Positions 8,095 through 15,817 of a stretch of 26,225 nt of DNA are shown in pieces. Position numbers and translations under genes: made by a program. The DNA lies in assembly GCA_023435825.1 (NCBI GenBank), contig JAEZMB010000222.1, positions 1-26,225 of the forward strand, in the 5' to 3' direction. Position 1 is the first letter of the stretch; the number at the start of each line of letters is the position of its first letter. Origin of the DNA: Pseudomonadota bacterium. Its GTDB lineage: Bacteria; Desulfobacterota; Desulfovibrionia; Desulfovibrionales; Desulfovibrionaceae. The notes beneath the pieces were generated by a model, which had not been told where the DNA came from, did not search any database, and saw only the letters and a program-made list of their open reading frames with translations.

Positions 8095-9528
8095 ATGAGC
8101 AATTCCGATGTCGGGACATCCCCTGGCGGACGTTATGCCCTGATTCTGGCCGGCGGCTCGGGCACCCGGCTGTGGCCCCTTTCCCGGACGCTTCTGCCCA
8201 AGCAGTTGCTGGCCCTGGGCGGAGAGGCGACCCTGCTCCAGTCCACGGCCGAGCGTGTGGCCCAGGCCTTTGCGCCGTCGGGTATCGCGGTGGTGACCAA
8301 CGAGGAGCACGTCTTCGAAGTGCGCGCCCAGTTGCGCGGCCAGCTCCCGGACGTGGACAGCGCCGTTTTGGCCGAGCCCGTGGGCCGCAACACCCTGCCG
8401 GCCATCCTCCTCGGACTGGCCCCCATCGTGGCCGCCGATCCCCAGGCCGTTGTCGGCGTGTTTCCGGCCGACCACCGCATCGACGACGTCGCCTCCTGGG
8501 TCCGGGCCATGGACCGGGCGGCCGAACTGGCCCAGGACGGCTGGTTCGTCACCTTTGGCATCCCGCCCAAGGCCCCGGAGACGGGCTACGGCTACATCCA
8601 TCGGGGAGAATCCCTGGGCGAGGGCGGCTACGCCGTGCTGGGATTCACCGAGAAGCCCGACCGGGAGACGGCCGAAAAGCTTCTGGCCAGTGGCGAGTAT
8701 TCCTGGAACAGCGGCATGTTCGTGTTCCGGGCCGACGTTTTTCTCGATGCCGTGGCCGCCCATGCGCCGGTCCTGTACGACTGGTGGCAGGCCCGGGGCG
8801 AACGTCCCCTGGCCGCCGGCTACGCCGGCATTCCCGACGTGTCCGTGGACTACGGCGTGGTGGAAAAGCTCGACCGCATCGCCATGGTGGAGGCGGGCTT
8901 CGACTGGGACGACCTGGGAAGCTGGGAGGCGCTGTACCGACTGGGCCGGCGAGACGAGAACGGCTGCGTGATTCAGGGCGACGTGCTGGCCCTGGATTGT
9001 TCGAACTCGCTCTTCTTTTCACAAGGCGGCGCCCTGGCCGTGGCCGGGGTCAAGGACCTCATCGTCATCCAGACCAAGGACGCCACCCTGGTGTGCCCGG
9101 TGTCCGAGGCCCAGCGGGTCAAGGACGTGGTGGGGGCGCTGAAAAAGCAGGGCAGCAAGCTCGTCGAGGCCCACGTGACGGTGCGCCGGCCCTGGGGCAG
9201 CTACACCGTGCTGGAAGAGGGGCCGAACTTCAAGATCAAGCGCATCGAGGTGTTGCCCGGGGCGCGGCTGTCGCTCCAAATGCACCATCACCGGGCCGAA
9301 CATTGGGTGGTGGTGTCGGGCACGGCCCTGGTCCAGGTGGGCGAACGGGAAATTTTGCTCACGGACAATCAGTCCGTGGACATTCCCAAGACCAGCCTGC
9401 ACCGGCTTTCCAACCCGGGAAAGGTGCCGGTGGAGATCATAGAAATCCAGTCCGGCCCGTATCTTGAAGAAGACGACATCGTGCGTTTCGACGACATCTA
9501 CGGTCGCGAGGGCAAAAGCCCCAAATAG
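8095..9528 (+). CDS. manC: Mannose-1-phosphate guanylyltransferase / mannose-6-phosphate isomerase
   Basis: Bifunctional enzyme of 477 residues, the usual size for the AlgA/ManC/CpsB type II family, making GDP-mannose for exopolysaccharide or O-antigen. The N-terminal nucleotidyltransferase has GGSGTRLWPLSR at 20-31, LPKQ at 34-37, the TEKPD stretch near 184 and NSGMFVFRA near 204. The C-terminal cupin (about 365-477) has RPWGSY and the metal-site segment QMHHHRAEHW, typical of type II phosphomannose isomerase. The ATG at 8095 is preferred over one at 8044 because homology starts here and GGAG lies upstream, although the spacing is long (about 11 bases). It follows rfbC. Confidence 0.94.
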   Translation: MSNSDVGTSPGGRYALILAGGSGTRLWPLSRTLLPKQLLALGGEATLLQSTAERVAQAFAPSGIAVVTNEEHVFEVRAQLRGQLPDVDSAVLAEPVGRNTLPAILLGLAPIVAADPQAVVGVFPADHRIDDVASWVRAMDRAAELAQDGWFVTFGIPPKAPETGYGYIHRGESLGEGGYAVLGFTEKPDRETAEKLLASGEYSWNSGMFVFRADVFLDAVAAHAPVLYDWWQARGERPLAAGYAGIPDVSVDYGVVEKLDRIAMVEAGFDWDDLGSWEALYRLGRRDENGCVIQGDVLALDCSNSLFFSQGGALAVAGVKDLIVIQTKDATLVCPVSEAQRVKDVVGALKKQGSKLVEAHVTVRRPWGSYTVLEEGPNFKIKRIEVLPGARLSLQMHHHRAEHWVVVSGTALVQVGEREILLTDNQSVDIPKTSLHRLSNPGKVPVEIIEIQSGPYLEEDDIVRFDDIYGREGKSPK

Positions 9529-9571
9529 AGTCAGCAAAAGGCCGGGGATTCGTGAATTTTTTCATTAGACC

Positions 9572-9601
9572 TTGACACGGAAGAACCAGCCTGGGTAAAA
9601 A
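9572..9601 (+). promoter_or_regulatory. Likely sigma-70 promoter of the qrc operon
   Basis: A perfect -35 TTGACA (9572-9577) is followed after 18 bases by TAAAAA (9596-9601, four of six consensus matches). It lies after the manC stop and about 165 bases before qrcA, in an AT-richer patch. Confidence 0.6.
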
Positions 9602-9680
9602 GCGCGGTGCGACAATCCGCGCCGAGGTGAGGGGACAGATCCTCGGAGGGGTTCGTGACGTGGCGACACGTCTTTCTTTC
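9602..9680 (+). promoter_or_regulatory. Structured 5' leader of the qrc operon
   Basis: Three hairpins follow the promoter: GCGCGG/CCGCGC (9602-9607, 9617-9622), CCGAGG/CCTCGG (9622-9627, 9641-9646), and GACGTG-GCGA-CACGTC (9657-9672) with a GNRA tetraloop followed by TTTCTTTC. The last resembles a weak terminator. Stems one and two share one base, so they compete slightly. Function as an attenuator or stabiliser is inference. Confidence 0.4.
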
Positions 9681-9765
9681 ATCCGCCTTTCCCCGTGGGG
9701 GGGAAGGGGCCGTCGGGCGTCTTTGCGCGCGGCGGACAACCAGCAAAGGCATGGGCAGGGGACGT

Positions 9766-10335
9766 ATGGAGGAGAAAAGATCGAATTCGGCCGGCGGTGT
9801 GGGCGGCATGGCGCTTTTTGCCCTGATCGGCTTCGTCGGCGCCCTGGTGGTGGGGTGGGGCATCTTCCCGAAGATGCTGTACAGCCAAAAGACGCAACCT
9901 ATTCGTTTCAGTCACACGGTCCATTCCCAGTTGGGCATTGAGTGCGAGCAGTGCCACCATCTGGGTCCTGACGGCCGCTTCGCCGGCCTGCCTTCCACCG
10001 AGTCCTGCGCCGAATGCCATGGCGAAGAGACCGGCGACACCTCTGCCAATGGCAAGGAAATCGACAAGTTCGTCAAGGACTATGTCAAGACTGGCCGGCA
10101 GGTGCCCTGGCTTGTGTACCAGTACCAGCCCGACAACGTGTTCTTCTCCCACGCCGCCCACAAGGGATTCGAGTGCACCAAGTGCCACCTCGACGTGGCC
10201 AAGACGGACACTCCCCCGCCGTACTACGAGAACCGTCTGAGCGGTTACAGCAAGGACACCATGAAGATGTGGGAATGCGAACGCTGCCACGCTTCCATGG
10301 GCACCAGCAACGCCTGCTTCGTCTGTCATAAATAA
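9766..10335 (+). CDS. qrcA: Quinone reductase complex, multihaem cytochrome c subunit
   Basis: Membrane-anchored periplasmic cytochrome c of 189 residues. It accepts electrons from type I cytochrome c3 (reduced by periplasmic hydrogenases and formate dehydrogenases) and passes them into the Qrc complex towards menaquinone. One membrane helix at about 14-36 serves as signal anchor. Five CxxCH haem sites are visible at 60-64, 81-85, 137-141, 171-175 and 184-188; there are no other cysteines. Extra histidines (FSHTVHS, FFSHAAH, CHH) are likely axial ligands. The ATG at 9766 is chosen because it begins just before the anchor and follows AGGGGAC; an in-frame ATG at 9751 would add five residues. 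First gene of qrcABCD. Confidence 0.93.
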   Translation: MEEKRSNSAGGVGGMALFALIGFVGALVVGWGIFPKMLYSQKTQPIRFSHTVHSQLGIECEQCHHLGPDGRFAGLPSTESCAECHGEETGDTSANGKEIDKFVKDYVKTGRQVPWLVYQYQPDNVFFSHAAHKGFECTKCHLDVAKTDTPPPYYENRLSGYSKDTMKMWECERCHASMGTSNACFVCHK

Positions 10336-10345
10336 GGGGGGAGAA

Positions 10346-12496
10346 ATGGGACTTGATCGCAGAGCTTTCCTCGGTCTTGTGGCGGGTGGTACCGTTGGCG
10401 CCATGTTCACCCCCATTCCGTGGAAATTGATTGACGACGCTTCTATCTGGACGCAAAACTGGCCGTGGATCCCCCGGGTTCCCAAGGGCCAGATCGACTA
10501 CGTGGCCACCACCAGCAAGCTGTGCCCGGCTGGCGAAGGCCTCAAGATCATGCGCGTGGCCGGCAATCCGATCCTGGCCGGCGGCAACGCTTCGCATCCG
10601 TTGTCCTGCGGCGGCGTTTCCGCCCTGGCCCGGTCCGAAGTCTACATGCTGTACAGCCCGGCCCGGATCAAATCGCCCATGAAACGCAACGGCAAGAGCT
10701 TTGCCCCCATCACCTGGGAGCAGGCCCTTATCGAGATGGCCGAGAAGCTCGGCGCTGCCAAGGGCGCGGTGGCCTCCATCTCCGGCGACAACACCGGCAC
10801 CATCAATGAAGTCCTGACCGCCCTGACGGCCAAGCTCGGCAGCGCCGGCAGCTTCATGATGCCCTCCGAAGCCACCACCGCCGCCAAGGCCATGAAGCTC
10901 ATGGGAGCCCAGGGCCAGGCCGGCTACGACTTCGAAAACGCCGATACCGTCCTGGTCCTTGGCGCGGACATCTTCGAGACCTGGGGCACGTCCTCCAGGA
11001 ACCGCAAGGCCTTCGGAGCCAACCGCCCGGCCGGGGCCAAGCCCGCCAACACCTACGTCTACGTCGGCCCCACCCGCAACAACACCGCTGCGGTGTGCGA
11101 CCAGTGGGTTCCGGCCGCCGCCGCCGATCTCGGCGTGGTGGCGCTGGGCATCGCCTGGCATCTGCTCAAGGCCGGCGCGACCAGCAACGCTCCCGGGTTC
11201 GACACCTTCAAGGCCGTGGTCAACGGCGGCTTCGGTCCCGAAGACGTCAAGCGGGCCACCGGCGTTGCTCCCGAGACCCTGGCCGCCATCGCCAAGGCCC
11301 TGGCTTCGGCCAAGGCTCCCCTGGTGGTCACCGGCTCGCCCTTCGGGCAGGGCCTGGGCGCGGCTCCGGTCATCGCCGGCATGTCGCTCAACATGCTCCT
11401 GGGCCGGATCAACAAGCCCGGCGGCGTCTACATGCTGCCGGAACTGCCCTCGGTCGTCCCGGGCGCGCTGACCCGCGCGGCCATGCTTGACGGCGATCTG
11501 CCCGCGTTTTTGAAGGGCGTGGAGTCCGGCAAGACCCCGGCTCCCAAAGCCCTGCTCATCTATGACGCCAACCCGGCCTACGGCCTGCCCGAAGCGGGGG
11601 CCATGGCCAAGGCCCTGGAAAAGATCCCGTTCAAGGTGAGCTTCTCCTCCTTCATGGACGAGACCGCCGCCCTGTGTGATCTGGTGCTGCCCAACTCGCT
11701 GCCCCTGGAGCGCTATGACGACGTGGCCACGCCCTACGGCTCCGGCTTTTGCGTCTACAGCCTGGTGCGGCCCATCCAGAAGCCCCTGTGCGACACCAAG
11801 ACCACCGGCGACGTGCTGCTGGGCCTGGCCCGCAAGCTCTCCATCGACCTGAAGTTCGACAACTTCCAGCAGGTCATCAAGGAGAAGGTCGCCAGCCTCG
11901 CCAAGGTCAGCGGCGGCTTCGTGGCCAAGGACGTCATGCCCTGGCAGGTCGCGGCCGGTAAGCCCGCGCCCGCCCTGGTCGGCGGCGACCTCTGGAAGGC
12001 CCTGGAAGCCGGGTACGCCTGGACCATGGTCGGCCAGGCGGCCCAGACCTCCATGGGATTTGCCGCCGAGGTGCTGGCCAAGGCCGTCAAGGCCGGCAAG
12101 CCCGCCACGGCCACGGTGCTGGCTCCCTACGCCCAGCTGCGCACCGGCACCCCGGTCACCGGCATGCCTTGCCAGGATTTGACCATGGTTCCGGACACCG
12201 AACTCATGGGCGACACCACCTTCATCCGCGTCAACAGCGAGACGGCCAAGGCCCTGGGCCTGAAAAAAGGCCAGATGGTCAAACTGTCCGGCGCCGGCGT
12301 CGACTGCCAGGCCAAGGTCCACATCTTCGAAAGCGTCATGCCCGGCATGGTCTCCGCCCCCCTGGGCTTCGGCCATACCGCCTTCGACTACTACAGCCAG
12401 GGCAAGGGAGCCAACTACCTCTCGCTTGCCGCCGTGGTCGAAGAGCCGGGCTCGGGCCTGTCCATGTGGATCGCCCCTGAAGTCAAAATCGCCTAA
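10346..12496 (+). CDS. qrcB: Quinone reductase complex, molybdopterin-oxidoreductase-like subunit
   Basis: Periplasmic subunit of 716 residues related to the catalytic subunits of molybdopterin oxidoreductases, such as formate dehydrogenase. It has a twin-arginine signal (DRRAFLGLVAGG, residues 4-15), so it is exported folded. Where real molybdoenzymes have four cysteines for a [4Fe-4S] cluster, only Cys60 and Cys88 are present, so the cluster is probably absent. This fits the family knowledge that QrcB lacks both iron-sulfur cluster and molybdenum cofactor and acts as a structural or electron-routing scaffold. A C-terminal domain from about 610 resembles the dinucleotide-binding domain of the family. 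The ATG at 10346 follows a GGGGGGAG; qrcA ends 10 bases earlier. Confidence 0.93.
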   Translation: MGLDRRAFLGLVAGGTVGAMFTPIPWKLIDDASIWTQNWPWIPRVPKGQIDYVATTSKLCPAGEGLKIMRVAGNPILAGGNASHPLSCGGVSALARSEVYMLYSPARIKSPMKRNGKSFAPITWEQALIEMAEKLGAAKGAVASISGDNTGTINEVLTALTAKLGSAGSFMMPSEATTAAKAMKLMGAQGQAGYDFENADTVLVLGADIFETWGTSSRNRKAFGANRPAGAKPANTYVYVGPTRNNTAAVCDQWVPAAAADLGVVALGIAWHLLKAGATSNAPGFDTFKAVVNGGFGPEDVKRATGVAPETLAAIAKALASAKAPLVVTGSPFGQGLGAAPVIAGMSLNMLLGRINKPGGVYMLPELPSVVPGALTRAAMLDGDLPAFLKGVESGKTPAPKALLIYDANPAYGLPEAGAMAKALEKIPFKVSFSSFMDETAALCDLVLPNSLPLERYDDVATPYGSGFCVYSLVRPIQKPLCDTKTTGDVLLGLARKLSIDLKFDNFQQVIKEKVASLAKVSGGFVAKDVMPWQVAAGKPAPALVGGDLWKALEAGYAWTMVGQAAQTSMGFAAEVLAKAVKAGKPATATVLAPYAQLRTGTPVTGMPCQDLTMVPDTELMGDTTFIRVNSETAKALGLKKGQMVKLSGAGVDCQAKVHIFESVMPGMVSAPLGFGHTAFDYYSQGKGANYLSLAAVVEEPGSGLSMWIAPEVKIA

Positions 12497-12517
12497 CGAA
12501 GGGAAAGGGAAGCCGTC

Positions 12518-13276
12518 ATGTCCGGACAGAAAAAGGAATTCCCGATCACCTGGGGCATGGTGATCGATATTGACAAATGCACCGGCTGCGGAGCCTGCAT
12601 GGCCTCCTGCCAGACCGAAAACAACGTCGAACCCCAGCGCGAGGCTTCCAACAAGCTGCGCGCCACGTCGTGGATGCTCGTCTATGAGCTCACCAACGAC
12701 AAAGCCTTCCCGAATCACGACATTGCCTATCTGCCCCGGCCCTGCCAGCAGTGCGGCAATCCGCCCTGCGTGTCCGTGTGCCCGGTCATCGCCACGGACA
12801 AGAACGAGAACGGCGGCATCGTGAGCCAGGTCTACCCCCGCTGCATCGGATGCCGGTACTGCGTGGCCGCCTGCCCCTACCACGTCCGTTACTTCGGCTG
12901 GTACGACCCCATTTGGCCGGAAGGCATGGAGAAGACCCTGTCTCCCATGACCTCGGTGCGCCCCCGCGGCGTGGTCGAGAAATGCACCTTCTGCCACCAT
13001 CGCTGGACCCAGGCCAAGGACGCCGCCCGCGTCGCCGGCAAGGATCCCGAGAACCTCGATGACGGGGCCTACGTCACCTCTTGCGTCCAGAATTGCCCTT
13101 CCGGGGCCCTCGCTTTCGGGGACATCAAAAACCCCAAGCACAAGGTGCACGAGCTGGTCAAAAGCCCCTACGCCTTCCGCCTGCTGGAACGCCTGGGCAC
13201 CGAAACCCAGGTCTACTACATCAGCCGGCGTGAGTGGGTCCGCAAGCTCGGCGACAACTACCTTAAAAGCGAGTAA
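12518..13276 (+). CDS. qrcC: Quinone reductase complex, iron-sulfur subunit
   Basis: Electron-transfer protein of 252 residues of the PsrB/DmsB type. Sixteen cysteines form four cluster motifs: Cys21/24/27/31, Cys76/79/84/88, Cys109/112/115/119 and Cys156/159/189/193. I recall that the D. vulgaris complex holds three [4Fe-4S] and one [3Fe-4S] cluster. It should connect the haems of QrcA to the quinone site at the QrcD membrane subunit. There is no signal peptide, so export to the periplasm probably occurs by riding with Tat-exported QrcB. The ATG at 12518 follows AAGGGA and lies 21 bases after the qrcB stop. Confidence 0.94.
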   Translation: MSGQKKEFPITWGMVIDIDKCTGCGACMASCQTENNVEPQREASNKLRATSWMLVYELTNDKAFPNHDIAYLPRPCQQCGNPPCVSVCPVIATDKNENGGIVSQVYPRCIGCRYCVAACPYHVRYFGWYDPIWPEGMEKTLSPMTSVRPRGVVEKCTFCHHRWTQAKDAARVAGKDPENLDDGAYVTSCVQNCPSGALAFGDIKNPKHKVHELVKSPYAFRLLERLGTETQVYYISRREWVRKLGDNYLKSE

Positions 13277-13290
13277 TCGGGGGGGATGCA

Positions 13291-14535
13291 ATGAGCTTTA
13301 TTGAAATCGAAAAAACCTGGTATCCCGAGGGCGTCGAACGCTGTTCCCTCGGGAAGTTCATGAAGTGGATGGGCGTTCTGGGCGTTGTCGCGCTCTACGG
13401 CTTCTTCGCCATGCTCGTGTGCTTCGCCTACGGCCTTGGCGTCACGGGCCTTGACAACTACTTCGGTTTCGGCCTGTGGATCACCTTCGATCTGGCCGTC
13501 ATCGCCCTGGGCGCCGGAGCCTTTTTCACCGGGCTTCTGCGCTACATCATCCGCATCGACGAGCTGAAAAACATCATCAACCTGACCGTCATCAAGGGCT
13601 TCATCTGCTACTCCGGGGCCATGCTCATCCTGTCCCTGGACGTCGGCCAGCCCATCCGGTCGTGGTTCGGCTACTGGCACCCCAACGTCCACTCGATGCT
13701 GACGGAAGTCATCTTCTGCATCACCTGTTACCTGATGGTGCTCATCATCGAGTACGTGCCCCTGGTCCTGGAGCAGAAGCAGATCAACAAGATCCCGTTC
13801 CTGCACAACCTGGCCCACCAGATGCACGTGGTCATGCCGCTGTTCGCCGGCATCGGCGCGTTCCTGTCGACCTTCCACCAGGGATCGCTGGGCGGCATGT
13901 ACGGCGTCATGTTCGCCCGCCCGTACGCCTTCCGCGACGGCTTCTTCATCTGGCCCTGGACGTTCTTCCTGTTCGTCCTGTCGGCCATCGCTTCGGGCCC
14001 GTGCATGACGGTGCTGATCTGCGGCTTCATGGAAAAGCTCACCGGCCGCAAGCTCACCACCTACCGGGTCAAGTCGCTCATGTGCAAGATCGGCGGCACC
14101 ATGCTGCTTATCTACACGGTGTTCAAGTACCTGGACACCTGGGCCTGGATCAACGACATCCTGCCCCGGGCCGGCCTGACCTTTGACCAGATGTTCTACG
14201 GCATGGTCTACGGCAAGTGGCTGTTCTTCTGCGAACTGGTGCTGTGCCTGATCGTCCCGGTCATCTGCCTGCTCACGCCCCTGCGCAAGAAGCCGTTCTT
14301 CATGTACACGGGCGCCATCCTGGCCTGCGCCGGCGTGGTCATCAACCGCTACGTCTTCACCGTCCAGGCCCTGGCCCAGCCGGTGCTGCCGTTCACCAAG
14401 TGGGAGATCTACACTCCCAACTGGGCGGAATGGGCCACCTCGCTCATGGTCATCGCCTACGGCTTCATCATCATGAGCCTGTCCTACCGCTATCTGCCGA
14501 TCTTCCCCCAGGAAGTCGGGCTCAACAAGAAGTAG
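13291..14535 (+). CDS. qrcD: Quinone reductase complex, NrfD-family membrane subunit
   Basis: Integral membrane protein of 414 residues of the NrfD/PsrC family with about ten hydrophobic helices, the normal number for the long form of the family. It anchors the Qrc complex and carries the menaquinone-reduction site; the known D. vulgaris complex is reported to be electrogenic. A short cytoplasmic N-terminus (about 25 residues) precedes the first helix, and charged residues lie inside several helices. The ATG at 13291 is preceded by GGGGGGA and lies 14 bases after the qrcC stop. It is the last gene of the operon, with a strong terminator 25 bases downstream. Confidence 0.94.
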   Translation: MSFIEIEKTWYPEGVERCSLGKFMKWMGVLGVVALYGFFAMLVCFAYGLGVTGLDNYFGFGLWITFDLAVIALGAGAFFTGLLRYIIRIDELKNIINLTVIKGFICYSGAMLILSLDVGQPIRSWFGYWHPNVHSMLTEVIFCITCYLMVLIIEYVPLVLEQKQINKIPFLHNLAHQMHVVMPLFAGIGAFLSTFHQGSLGGMYGVMFARPYAFRDGFFIWPWTFFLFVLSAIASGPCMTVLICGFMEKLTGRKLTTYRVKSLMCKIGGTMLLIYTVFKYLDTWAWINDILPRAGLTFDQMFYGMVYGKWLFFCELVLCLIVPVICLLTPLRKKPFFMYTGAILACAGVVINRYVFTVQALAQPVLPFTKWEIYTPNWAEWATSLMVIAYGFIIMSLSYRYLPIFPQEVGLNKK

Positions 14536-14560
14536 GACCGCGTTTCCCCCGAAACGACCA

Positions 14561-14592
14561 AGCCCGGCCGCGCAAGCGGCCGGGCTTTTTTT
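14561..14592 (+). terminator. Rho-independent terminator of the qrc operon
   Basis: A perfect 11-bp GC-rich stem closes on a GCAA tetraloop (arms 14561-14571 and 14576-14586) and runs directly into seven T residues. It starts about 25 bases after qrcD. Confidence 0.93.
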
Positions 14593-15072
14593 CGACCTGC
14601 CGTGTTTTCGATCAGCCGTGTTGTCAGCCAGCAGTGGTTCGGCTGGTTGTGTGTGCGGCAGGCCGTGCTTGGAATGATCGAACTTTTGCGTCAGGCAAGG
14701 CAGATCTCGCCTCATTGCGAGATAAGTGCAAGCGGCCCGGACTCCTCGACTCGGCGCACTTCGTCATTGCCTCTTGGCGTCCTGAAACATTTCGGGTGTT
14801 GCATCCAGCGAAAGCCTGTGGAGCCTCTCAAGGATGTTGCTTGGCGCGAGCCCGGCAGGAAAACTTTGCGGCAGCGTTAAGCCGCTGGCGCGCAACATGG
14901 TGCACCGCTTCGCAGCGGGGACGCTTTTGAGGAAACGAGGGAACAATTTACGGCATACAGTCCATCGACAACAAGGGCTTGCCGCGCAGGCTTGTCTGTC
15001 GGGGACGTTGCTCGTAGACTTCTCGTACGGGAACGAACTGAAAGGGGGCTTGCCGCCCCATGGGAGGGGAGC
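14593..15072. other. Long intergenic stretch without a convincing gene
   Basis: About 480 bases between the qrc terminator and the paiB-like gene. Short open frames exist on both strands but none has a ribosome binding site plus recognisable protein. A 7-bp hairpin ATCTCGC-CTCATT-GCGAGAT lies at 14704-14723. The part at 14764-14950 reads on the minus strand like a compact open frame of mixed, non-GC-skewed composition and may be a decayed or dispersed repeat. No RNA gene was recognised. Confidence 0.5.
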
Positions 15073-15696
15073 ATGTATCTGCCTGATGTGTTCCGGGAAG
15101 AGCGCTTGGAGGTGCTGCACGATCTGATTCGGCATTATCCCTTGGCGACCTTGGTGACGGCAGGCCCGCAAGGGCTGGCCGCCAACCCCATCCCCTTTTT
15201 TCTGGCCGAGGCTGGGGACAAGGGCACGCTCCGGGCCCATCTGGCCAAGGGCAATCCGCAAGTGGCGGATTTGCGCGCCGGTTGCGATGCCCTGGTCATC
15301 TTTTCCGGACCGCAAGCCTATGTGACGCCGAGCTGGTATCCTTCCAAGGCCGAGCACGGGAAAGTCGCCCCAACCTGGAATTACGCCACGGTCCAGGTCC
15401 GGGGGCAGCCCCGGATCATCGCCGACAGCCAGTGGCTGTTGGCGTTACTTGGCGACTTCACGGATAGCCAGGAACAGGCCCGGCCGCATCCCTGGCGTGT
15501 GGCCAACGCGCCCGAGGACTACCTGGCTGCCGCCCTTCGCGGTCTAGTCGGCCTGGAAATCCCCATCGAGTCCATCATCGGCAAATGGAAGGTCAGCCAG
15601 AACCGGTCGGCAACCGACCGGCGCGGCGTGGCTCGCGGGTTGGCCGAGGACGACCGCGACGCAGCCATGGCTGCGCTGGTCGCCGCGACGCTGTAA
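15073..15696 (+). CDS. paiB: PaiB-like FMN-binding split-barrel protein
   Basis: Protein of 207 residues, the full length of the PaiB family (FMN-binding split barrel), first known in Bacillus as a negative regulator of sporulation and protease genes. Matching features in order are MYLPDVF at the start, PLATLVT near 25, LAANPIPFFL near 36, AKGNPQV near 59, the YVTPSWYPSKAEHGKVAPTWNYATVQV block at about 85-111, and a C-terminal KVSQNRSATDRRGV. The ATG at 15073 follows GGGAGGGGA. In non-sporulating bacteria the role is uncertain and could be flavin- or haem-related. It stands alone, convergent with the transporter gene. Confidence 0.9.
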   Translation: MYLPDVFREERLEVLHDLIRHYPLATLVTAGPQGLAANPIPFFLAEAGDKGTLRAHLAKGNPQVADLRAGCDALVIFSGPQAYVTPSWYPSKAEHGKVAPTWNYATVQVRGQPRIIADSQWLLALLGDFTDSQEQARPHPWRVANAPEDYLAAALRGLVGLEIPIESIIGKWKVSQNRSATDRRGVARGLAEDDRDAAMAALVAATL

Positions 15697-15752
15697 CTGG
15701 AAGCGACACATCCGAAAACGTTTTTTACGCCGGTTTTACCAGCGCGGAATGG

Positions 15753-15796
15753 ACAAGCCCCGGTTCGCTTCCTGGAAGGCGCGAACCGGGGCTTGT
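15753..15796. terminator. Bidirectional hairpin between paiB and the Mg2+-ATPase gene
   Basis: A perfect 16-bp stem (15753-15768 and 15781-15796) with a 12-base loop sits between two convergent stop codons. The plus-strand side is followed by a mixed T-rich GTTGTTGG only, so termination may be partly stem-driven. Confidence 0.7.
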
Positions 15797-15817
15797 TGTT
15801 GGTGTGCCGGCCGGATT

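Noticed and set aside
10085..13291. A minus-strand open frame of more than 1000 codons opposite qrcABC
   Set aside because: It is the shadow of GC-rich coding sequence: low-complexity Gly/His/Asp/Val-rich translation, no domain, and it covers three well-supported genes.
13258..14715. A 485-codon minus-strand frame opposite qrcD
   Set aside because: Its translation is Asp/His/Gln/Val-rich, typical of the antisense of a membrane-protein gene, and the qrcD product is clear.
15603..15621. An 8-bp perfect hairpin CCGGTCGG-CAA-CCGACCGG
   Set aside because: It lies inside the paiB-like coding sequence and encodes the conserved NRSATDRRG region, so it is probably a by-product of GC-rich codons.
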